A stretch of DNA of 64,000 nucleotides from Apostichopus japonicus. Taxonomy: Eukaryota; Echinodermata; Holothuroidea; Aspidochirotida; Stichopodidae. The translations under genes were made by a program, and so were the position numbers. Shown one piece after another: positions 24,401 through 36,400 of this stretch (its first letter is position 1; every line of letters begins with the position of its first letter). The DNA lies in the NCBI RefSeq assembly GCF_037975245.1, contig NC_092581.1, positions 5,423,501 to 5,487,500 on the forward strand, read 5' to 3'. The notes under the pieces were generated by a model. That model did not search any database. It was not told the DNA's origin and saw only the letters and a list, made by a program, of their open reading frames with translations.

Positions 24401-27400
24401 ATAAGGATCATAGCACCAACTAGAGATCAAAGCCAGATGGAGGTGGCTATATATATTAGGATCATAGCACCAGCTAGAGATCAAAGCCAAATGGAGGTGG
24501 CTATATATATATTAGGATCATAGCACCAGCTAGAGATCAAAGCCAGATGGAGGTGGCTATATATATTAGGATCATAGCACCAGCTAGAGATCAAAGCCAG
24601 ACAGAGGTGGCTATATATATATGGATCATAGCACCAACTAGAGATCAAAGCCAGATGGAGGTGGCTATATATATTAGGATCATAGCACCACTAGAGATCA
24701 AAGCCAGACAGAGGTGGCTATATATATTAGGATCATAGCACCAACTAGAGATCAAAGCCAGACAGAGGTGGCTATATATATTAGGATCATAGCACCAGCT
24801 AGAGATCAAAGCCAGATGGAGGTGGCTATATATATTAGGATCATAGCACCAGCTAGAGATCAAAGCCAGATGGAGGTGGCTATATATATATTAGGATCAT
24901 AGCACCAACTAGAGATCAAAGCCAGACAGAGGTGGCTATATATATTAGGATCATAGCATCAACTAGAGATCAAAGCCAGATGGAGGTGGCTATATATATT
25001 AGGATCATAGCACCAACTAGAGATCAAAGCCAGACAGAGGTGGCTATATATATATTAGGATCATAGCACCAGCTAGAGATCAAAGCCAGATGGAGGTGGC
25101 TATATATATTAGGATCATAGCACCAGCTAGAGATCAAAGCCAGATGGAGGTGGCTATATATATATTAGGATCATAGCACCAGCTAGAGATCAAAGCCAGA
25201 TGGAGGTGGCTATATATATTAGGATCATAGCACCAGTTATAGATCAAAGCCAGACAGAGGTGGCTATATATATATTAGGATCATAGCACCAACTAGAGAT
25301 CAAAGCCAGACAGAGGTGGCTATATATATTAGGATCATAGCACCAGCTAGAGATCAAAGCCAGACAGAGGTGGCTATATATATATTAGGATCATAGCACC
25401 AACTAGAGATCAAAGCCAGACAGAGGTGGCTATATATATATTAGGATCATAGCACCAACTAGAGATCAAAGCCAGACAGAGGTGGCTATATATATATTAG
25501 GATCATAACACCAACTAGAGATCAAAGCCAGACAGAGGTGGCTATATATATATTAGGATCATAGCACCAACTAGAGATCAAAGCCAGATGGAGGTGGCTA
25601 TTCGCCCCTTCAGGTTCTGGAGAGTTTTATGCAACACCATGTCAAACTTTAATAATATTGTGCAATAACAACAATCATTATAGCTTATATGCGATAAAAT
25701 CAAATTTTGTCTTCTTCTTCAGTAAATCCTAAGCCAGCCATCTACTCTCACACCTCTCATCCTTCCTGATCAAAAATGCATCCAAAATATTTGAACAGAT
25801 TGCTAGTATAATCTGCATAGAATTAATAGTTTGTTCTTAGTTACTTTTAGAGAATGTATTTATTTACTGACTGCATCTGTTCGGGCCTCACCTTCTAAAT
25901 CGGCTTTCATTTGACAGAGGAATTGGTTTGTGACAGATGCTGCACATGGAGTATCATGCCAGTTGCTTGTTTCACGATAACTCCAAAAGTCAATGATAGA
26001 GCACCCCTCCAGGTCTCCTCCATCCGGCTGACGGCCTTCGTACGATCTAGGAAAATAAAACCAAACGTGATTTTTTCACTCATGCATATTCATAGGCAAA
26101 AACTAATTGTAAACGACAGTCCATGTGCAAAGATCGAGACAAATAAATAATTCATGCATCTCTGTACGCATATTCATAATTAATTCATGTCTGTACTCAT
26201 ATTCATATTTAATTCATGTCCATACGCATATTTATAATTAATTCATGTCTGTACACATACATTGATTCCAGCTCATATTTGAAATTTGAACAGGGAACCT
26301 GCGCTATTGTTGCAAGATTTAGAAAGAGTTTATCGCACAGAGCCTATATAAGCATGCAGACCAGTCCTAACCAGAGGGGTGGGGAGAGGGTCGTCAATTA
26401 GGGACCTGGGGAATGAATTTATAATGTATTTCTATTACACTCAAGTGAAAAGTGTGGACTATAAAATGAGGGCCTGAGGACATAATTGTTCACAGAGGCC
26501 TGACCCTGCTTGATCAAAGACCCTGATGGAGGCAAGGTGCAAAGGCAGCTTTTTCAGATTGAACACAAATTTCTGATAAGTTTACAGACCGGCCCTATCG
26601 AACATTCAATGACAAACATCTTGACTAAACAAAAATTAACCTCCTACAGATTATTCATCACACCATGAATATTTATTAGCACATGATGAATGCTACTTGT
26701 TTTGGATCTGATTATTCATTCCGCCATGAATATGTATTAGCACATGATGAATGCTACTTGTTTTGGTTCTGATTATTCATCCCCCATGAATATGTATTAG
26801 CACATGATGAATTCTACTTGTATGGGTTCTGGACATATCATTCTGCAATCACATGTGTTTTCCATGTTAGTATCATTTCCATGTAAAACAGAGCATATCA
26901 GATATCTTCATAAAGAATCTACTTTCCTCAACTTGAAATTACACTTCAATGTCGCCAAGAAAACTGCATTATTGTGAGAATGTGGAAACAATAAATGTCG
27001 AAGGTTTATCAACGCAAAAAGGTGGTTTTAACCGGAACGTCTCAAGTGCTGTAAGAATAGCCAGAAATGCTGAAAGCTAGGCTCATGATCTTCATGATGT
27101 CATTGAAATTGTTTGTCACTTAACAACGAAGCTGATAATTCACTCTCTTGAGGGATCAATAAATCCCATTTCAACATGTTTTGTAAGTAACTACTATTAG
27201 GAAGAGACAAGTCATTTAGAATGGAAAGAAATGTGTCAACTCACCCAGCCACTTGCCAATCTGTGTAGGTCACCGGCAAACCGCTGTCCCAAATCTGTCT
27301 TTTCCTTGACGCATCCCATTTCAAACCTAGTTAAAGGAAGAAGACAGATATAAAGAAGAAATTGAAAATGAAAACTATTTATTTCCACTTCACCATAACA

Positions 27401-30400
27401 TAAACAAAGTGAACATATAATATTTGAATATACAATACAAATACATTCCATAGGAATCAAACAATTGATATATACAAATGATGTGAAGTGGGGGAGACCT
27501 GGCAGAAGCAGAGCTTATCAAGGCCAGGCCACCAATACCAACTTTCCATCTATAACTGTAATAGGCTTGTAAAAGGAAAGACTCATAAGTCAATGAAAGT
27601 CGGGTGGGATGGGGCAACTTTTACCTCATGAAAAGGCATGTCGTGATATGAAAGGTGTAACAACTTGAATGGCTGAATTACATAACTTTAAGTACCTGCT
27701 ATTAGACAAGGCGTCACATACATAGTTATGCTATGCATCCATTGTACTTCCTGCAAGATGAAGGTGTGCAGGTGGACTTGTGCTTGTTTACAGAGCTAAA
27801 AGATATCACAGACTTTCTGCCATCCTTCCATCGTACCCCCTCCCCACCCTGGCATACCCAGTGCTTACCACAATTCTGCCCCCAACACAGGTTACACCAG
27901 TGCCTACCACAATTCTGCCCACAACCCCAGCTTACCCCAGTGCTTACCACAATTCTTCCCCCACCCAACCCCAGCATACCCCAGTGCTAACCACAATTCT
28001 TCCCCCAACCTCAGCTTACCCCAGCGCTTACCACAATTCTCCCCCCACCCCAGCTTACCCCAGTGCTTACCACAATTCTGCCCCCTCCCACCCCAGCTTA
28101 CCCCAGTGCTTACCACAATTCTGCCCCTCCCCCCAACCCCAGCATACCCCTGTTCATAAACCATTGCCCCCAACCCCGGGTAACCCTAGTGCTTACCACA
28201 ATACTTCCCCCCAACCCCAGCATACCTAGAGTGCTTACCACAATTCTGGCCCCCAACCGTAGCATACCCCAGTGCTTACCCCAATTCTTCAACCCAACCG
28301 CAGCTTACCCCAGTGCTTACCACAATTCTGCTCCCCCCAACTTCAGCATACCCCAGTGCTTACCACAATTCTGCCCCCCACCCCAGCTTACACCCCAGTG
28401 ATTACCACAATTCTTCCCCTCAACCCCAGTACTTACCACAACTCTGCCCCTCCAACCCCAGCATACCCCAGTGCTTACCACAATTCTGCCCCCAATCCCA
28501 ACACAACCCCAGCATACCCCAGTGCTTACCACAATTCTTCCCCCCCCCCCTTTCTCAACCCCAGTTCTTACCAATGTAAGTACCTTCCTCCGGATTGCCT
28601 TCTCCGAGTATATATTCCTGGATCAAGTTCATCTCGGTTTGACTCTGTATCGTCGCTAAGGAGCATCCGTCAGAGAACGACTTACATAAGTGACTGGCAT
28701 CGTACCAGTGAATGTTGGTCGCCACGGTGACATGTCGGTAGCACTGGTTATTGATCAACTTCCAACCGTCCATGCAACCAGTGTTTGCTGAAAGAAAGTA
28801 TTGTTCGAGTTGGGTTACGCCATTCAGAGCGTGTGTTGGAGCAAGATAAAATTAGACACGGTATTAACTGAAAGACAATTGCAAACAGGACCTAAGTCAA
28901 AACCTGACATGACAAGCAGATGAAATGGGAGGTCATTCCTTGATGAATTTTTGGAACAAAATGTCAAATAATGAATCACCTCATTAGACTGTCGGCCACG
29001 AAAGACAGTTAATTACATACACTACTGGGCCTGCTTTTCTAAGTCTTCCTTTTCCTAACCTTATGTTTAATAGGCCAATGAGAATACATTATTTTTTATC
29101 CCTACACTACACCTGGTACCCAAATTGAATCAGGTCCTGAGTCTGTAGTTTCCCTGGACCTTCCCCCTCCCCCTCCGCCCTTGTCATCAGCTTGAACTGT
29201 GTTTAATGAAGCAATTTTAAACAGACGACACATACATCTTCAAGATATTAGATACCATATGAAGTACGTCTCACCATCGGATGTGTTTGGTATTGCAAAG
29301 CTCCTTTCCACGTAAGTTGCAAAGAATAAGCCGTCTTCTAAGTCATAGTTGGTTTTGAAATGTATCGTGATTTTGTTTCTGTCACTCTTATATTCCCAGT
29401 GATGCTTGTCTATGTTAGGATTACAAAGCCTAGTCACAGCGATCCCAGAGACAATTTCTAAATAATCGTCTTGACAGAGGGCGTCGGTGGATCTGACGTC
29501 AAAGTCGGTGAATCTTATTTCGATGTACGTTCCTACGGATGTCTGGATGGTCCATTCACAATCCAGTCCGTCTTGGTAAAGCAGAGGATAATTTCGGCTG
29601 GCAATAATTGCAGAGGGCGCCGTACATATTACTGATTCACAGGTTTGGGATATACTCGGAAAGAATCCACATCCTGGTGTGTCTGCATGCCGGAGAGAAA
29701 AGTAGACTGGGGAAGTGTGCATGTGGTATATTGGACACAGGTAATAAACTGATGAGCAAATTAGTGAATAGTTTATTACGATATCAATAAAAAATGTAAT
29801 ATCTATAAGAAATAATGTATATATTGAAATGTATAGAGTATAATGTATATATTGATATATATATAGAGTATAATGTATATATTGATATGTATAGAGTATA
29901 ATGTATAAAGTATATATTGATATGTATAGAGTATAATGTATATATTGATATATATATAGAGTATATATAATGTATATATTGATATATATAGAGTATAATG
30001 TATATATTGATATATACAGAGTATAATGTATATATTGATATGTATAGAGTATAATGTATATATTGATATGTATAGAGTATTATGTATATATTGATATGTA
30101 TAGAGTATAATGTATATATTGATATGTATAGAGTATAATGTATATATTGATATATACAGAGTATAATGTATATATTGATATGTATAGAGTATAATGTATA
30201 TATTGATATGTATAGAGTATAATGTATATATTGATATGTATAGAGTATTATGTATATATTGATATGTATAGAGTATAATGTATATATTGATATGTATAGA
30301 TTATAATGTATATATTGATATGTATAGATTATAATGTATATATTGATATGTATAGAGTATAATGTATATATTGATATATACAGAGTATAATGTATATATT

Positions 30401-33400
30401 GATATGTATAGAGTATAATGTATAAAGTATATATTGATATGTATAGAGTATAATGTATATATTGATATATATATATAGAGTATATATAATGTATATATTG
30501 ATATATATAGAGTATAATGTATATATTGATATATACAGAGTATAATGTATATATTGATATGTATAGAGTATAATGTATATATTGATATGTATAGAGTATA
30601 ATGTATATATTGATATGTATAGAGTATAATGTATATATTGATATATACAGAGTATAATGTATATATTGATATATACAGAGTATAATGTATATATTGATAT
30701 GTATAGAGTATAATGTATATATTGATATGTATAGAGTATAATGTATATATTGATATGTATAGAGTATTATGTATATATTGATATGTATAGAGTATAATGT
30801 ATATATTGATATGTATAGATTATAATGTATATATTGATATGTATAGATTATAATGTATATATTGATATATATAGAGTATAATGTATATATTGATATATAC
30901 AGAGTATAATGTATATATTGATATGTATAGATTATAATGTATATATTGATATGTATAGAGTATAATGTATATATTGATATGTATAGAGTATAATGTATAT
31001 ATTGATATGTATAGAGTATAATGTATATATTGATATGTATAGAGTATGATATGTATAGAGTATAATGTATATATTGATATGTATAGATTATAATGTATAT
31101 ATTGATATGTATAGAGTATAATGTATATCGTTACTACATAAACCGTCACTACTGTTGCTGCTGCTACCCGCCACTTAAAACCACATGGATTTTAAAGTCA
31201 GTCCAATCAAATTCCTACCTTGTTCGGTGTACCTGGCTGAAAATCCAGTGGATTTCTGTTGAAGCCCTGTACTCAGACTGAGAACAATTCTGTCACCTGC
31301 AGTTATCACTGATCCAGCCTCTCCCCCACAGATGTGCTCCTCTCGGCTATCGGTGCTCGACGTGTTGGAAGTCTCACCGACGATCAATGAGTTTAATGAG
31401 AGACAAGAAATATCAAACTCCAGAAACTCTAAATGAACGAACCGTCCAGGCTTAGCTACGACGGTCCATGTACATGAAAAATAGATTGGCAACAACGAAG
31501 GGTAATTAAACGATACGATGGTCCCGTGTGGCCCGGTGAAGGGTTCGCTTGGACACTGGGAGGCACAGTCTTCAAGGCTGCAATCTGAAATTGAAAGTTA
31601 ATGGGAGGCCTGATTTTGGTAATTGCAAAGGAACGATGTAACATGATAGATATTATTGAATTAATTAGTTTTAATAAAAGGAGTATTAAAACATGCACAC
31701 TTGTACACACTTTGTTGAGTAACTTCAGCACTAGCAGTAGGCCTATAGCTGCACATCTACATTTTGTCTCATTTATTACCAATTAAAGATGAGCAAATAT
31801 AAATTATCATTTATTTCTTTAAGGTGAACAGCATATGTGCTGTTCACCTTAAAGAAATACCCACATTCCCCACTACCAGCTAGCTGCATCCTAACCACTC
31901 ACAATTCCATTGCCACAAATTGAAGTGAACCCGCTCCCAACCCAACAAATCCACTGCCACGTGTCGCAGTGATGGATGGACATCTTTAAACATGCTTTAT
32001 ACATCTGTAACAAAGAAATATTCACATTACCCCACTACCAGCTTGCTGAACCCTAACCCCTCCCAAACCCATTGCAACATATCTCAGTGAACTCCCTCCC
32101 AACCCCACCAAACGCCATTGCCACATGTCGCAGTGAACCCCCTCCCAACCCCACCAAACCCCATTAACACATATTGCAGTGAACCCCCTCCCAACCCCAC
32201 CAAACCCCATTGCCACATGTCGCAGTGATGGACATCTTTAAACATGCTTCATACATCTGTAACAAAGAAATATCCACATTCCCCCACTACCAGCTAGCTG
32301 CAGCCTAACCCCTCTCAACCCCATTACAACGTATCGCAACTGCTAGTGAACCCCCTCCCAACCCCACCAGACCCCATTGCCACATAATGCAGTGAACCCC
32401 CTCCCAACCCCACCAAAACCCACTGTCACATGTCGGAGTGATTGACATCTTTAAACATATCCTTGATACATCTGTAACATATCAATAAGTAGCACGGCCT
32501 TACAGTATATTAGATAGTGCACCTAAAAGAGAAAATGCAATGTGTGACAAGAGTCTGTTTACTCAAGTATATAAACTCATGCAGGATAAGTTATTAGTTC
32601 ATGTTTATTACACATTAATTTAATAATGTATACACATTAGATGGCGTGTGTGTGCCACCGTAGTTGTGACGCATCAACGTTTACTCACTCAGGTCTTTGA
32701 AGTATGCTTGCACTTCAAGAAACTCTGGCATAGCTTCCGACAAGTCTCCGATCTGTAACTGAAGGGTCGCTTTATCCGAGTTGATATCCACGACAAAATT
32801 CTTGAGATCACCGCAGTAGACTCCCTTAAGCGTTTGGACGAATCCGTAGTTTTCGAGGATGGACAAACTGTCCAAACACTCTGTTACACTTAATAGTCGA
32901 AGTTTGACTGAAATCAACGATAATCTGTCAGATTGAGCAAGTAAGAAACGTCAAGAAGAGTCTCAAAGCGGTATTCTGGATTGAATTCAATGTCTTCCCC
33001 TTTTTTTGATGTTAGCTTAGTGTTTTTCATCATATATCATGAGGGATACCACAGGGTGGTTAATGTTCACATCGCTGTGTGTGGAAACCAATATTATGAG
33101 AGATTTGCCTTATCGTATTTCTAGGAGAGTGTTTCCAACTTAAACACTGACGTTTCGTTTCAGAATTCAACCAAAATTATGTCACCCGAACCAGAGCTCT
33201 GAGGCTATTAACAACATAAAATATTATTAGGGTCTGATTCAACTGCTCATATTGCCATTTGAATATTTAACAATAGTTTTATGTATATTCAATAATATAA
33301 TGCAGGGGTGGGCAACCTACGGCCTGCGGGCCGCATGCGGCCCGCCAGTGATTTTCTTGCAGCCCGTGAGAAGTTTCAAGAAAAAGGAGAAAAATCAATC

Positions 33401-36400
33401 TATTTTACATCATCACAAAAACGAGCTAGCTGCTTAGAATTTATCGGCACTTATGATGCTGTCAGGTAGGCCTATTATCCCCATTAATTATCAACTACTG
33501 TATTGACATTTTGTTTTTGTGCATACACTAGATTAAGCACATACACCTATTGCTTGAAAGTCCTCGGAATCAAAGTTTTGAAATCAACAGCAGGTCTTTG
33601 CTTAGGTGCGGCCCAGTCAATTTTTCACCACATATATCTGGCCCATTCATTCAAAAAGGTTGCCCACCCCTGATATAATGCATACAAAATATATGACTAA
33701 TATTATTTTAAATCCCAAACTTTGCTAATATTGAAACATGAATGCAATCAGGTCTAAAGTTGTTTTGCACGATAAAATTAACCTGTCGATGTCAAAAAGA
33801 ACAAAATGAAGCAACCGAAGAAGACGCTTTGAACATTCAGTTCTTCATGTTTGGATGTATTGTTGTGACCTTACCGTATCTTACGCCCGGTCCTACCATT
33901 GATATGGAATCGCACGGTTGTCATACGTTGAAACCACGGCGGATAACCAAACCATGTGATGAATCCTTCATTGTTGTAAACCGGTTCGTCTGGACAGATT
34001 TTGGGTTGCCCGTCTTCCGACATCATGTTACATGTCGAGCTGAGGTCGTACGACTGTGGAACACCTAGAATGTGGAATGTGAGGATATGACATCACAATT
34101 TGACTTCCAACTGTTGACATATGCATACTGTATGCACAGACTATCGTAGACCTTCATAAAATTCATTCTAGACGATATGAAAAAAACATTTCTGATCTGC
34201 CGTGTGATAGGAAAACATGTATGTATTTGTATTTTTAGATCCTCCTGCAAGCAGGAACTCGCCAAGAAGCCTCATTGGCTTATCAAAGCTGCAAGCTGAC
34301 CAAAGTCAGTCTCTTAGATTCATATTAAACATCCATGATTATGAATTGTTAATTGTCAACAACTCTGTAACTGGACGACATACATTAATCTGGGAGTGAC
34401 TAGAACATTAATCTGGAAGCGAACATAAGATGTTGCTGTCTTCTGTCGTCGGGGGGTTGTAATATGTAACCGTTTCTTCTTTCAATAATTAACACAAATT
34501 TACCAAAAGTATAACAACTGTGTACATTTTGCTTATTACTGTGCTTTTGGTGTTGTTGTTTGTTTTTATGGAAACTGTATGGTTCTTATGTTTATTTTTG
34601 GTACCTCTCTCACAATCGTACGACAGAATGGTTTGGCAGTCTCTGCCTTCGACTGACTGTGATGAATGTGTCCTGACGTACACGGGACAGAGGCCATCTT
34701 GAATCTGCGTACCCCCACCAGAGATCCATCTTCCATGTACCGCATGGTTAGTCATCTATGGAACATAAACATACGACAGTGACAACATAAAAAAAATGAA
34801 CGATTATACTATGGGGACTGAATCAACATCATGTTGAAATGAGTAATCAAAAATGATCAACAGATAGCGAATGAGATTGCACATGACTTATCACAAGGCA
34901 AAGATCACAATATCATGCGGGGCCGATCCATGTGCATTAGAGGGATGTTATTGTGTACCCAGTACTTGGCTGGAGTTAACTTTAAAACATTTCTGCATTC
35001 CCAGACTAACTAATCTCAATCAAATATTACGATGTGACAAAGAGAAAGCTCGGCTAGATCATTCAGCACAGTTATGTCATTTTATTATAACGCACCGTAT
35101 AACCTCTGAGTATGCAGCTCACGCATTTCCAATATGACATGTATGATCTCTGAGGTAGAGAAGGCCCAGAGCATCTCTATATCATCGCAATAAACATAGT
35201 TTACATAGTGCAGCTCAAAGCTATGGTTGATGTGTCTTAGCTAATAAACAAGTCAGAGACATAGGGAACCCTGCAAATATATCTCGAGTGAAAATGGGCG
35301 TGACTTACCAAGGAATGGGTGTGACTTACCACAAAACGGGTGTGACTTACCACGAAATGGGCCTGACTTACCACGAAATGGGCGTGACTTACCAAGAAAT
35401 GGGCATGACTTACCACAAAATGGGCATGGTGTACCACAAAATGGGCGTGACTTACCACAAAATGGGTGTGATGTACCACGAAATGGGTGTGACTTAACAC
35501 AAAATGGGCGTGACTTAACAAGAAATGGGCATGATGAACCACGAAATGGGCTAACGTACCACGAAATGGGCGTGACTTAACACAAAATGGGCGTGCCTTA
35601 ACACGAAATGGGCATGATGAACCATGAAATGGGCGTGGCTTAACACAAAATGGACTTAATGTACCACAAAATGGGCATGGTGTACCACAAAATGGGCGTG
35701 ACGTACCACAAAATGGGCGTGATGTACCACGAAATGGGTGTGACTTAACACAAAATGGGCGTGACTTAACAAGAAATGGGCATGATGAACCACGAAATGG
35801 GCTAACATACCACGAAATGGGCGTGACTTAACACAAAATGGGCGTGCCTTAACACGAAATGGGCATGATGAACCATGAAATGGGCGTGGCTTAACACAAA
35901 ATGGACATGATGTACCTCCAAATGGGCGTGACTTACCACAAAATGGGCATGATGAACCACAAAATGGGCTAACGTCCACAAAATGGGCGTGACGTACCAC
36001 GAAATGGGCGTGACTTACCACGTGTGGACAGAGTGTTCTAGCTGATAGTTCAGAGAGTAGACTGGCATCCTCACTCATACATCTGTTTACAGCGCCTTGC
36101 CAGGTATCGACATCAGTCCTATGGCCGACACACATTGTGTTATTGTCGTTATTTGTGCTTATTGAGGTCATACCACAGAGAGCTACAAAAACAAGTCAAT
36201 ATTGGAGCTGAATTGGGCAAAGCCACAACTCATCAAAATTCATCGACTAAAGGGTAAGTACATTGTTCCTGGAAGGAAACTATGGTAAGGGACTTCTTCA
36301 ACAACATTGTGTTACATAAACCTCCCCACCCTATCCCCACCCCAACGGCATTATTATCTACACAGACATATACCAAGAAAAGAAAATTGTGTTGGTTTTC

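Noticed and set aside
22657-25604. Long open frames and regular spacing, considered as a repeat protein or CRISPR array
   Set aside because: Units are contiguous 54-bp copies without unique spacers, frames exist on both strands, and the context is a eukaryotic intron.
27236-27460. Open frame giving [16 protein letters not shown]
   Set aside because: The overlapping frame [15 protein letters not shown] is the conserved lectin core and matches both flanking splice phases; the longer frame is a shadow.
33885-34064. Alternative donor CG|GTAAGG for exon 25
   Set aside because: It leaves phase 2 and reads out of frame into exon 26, whereas GGGC|GTAAGA keeps the CUB frame.
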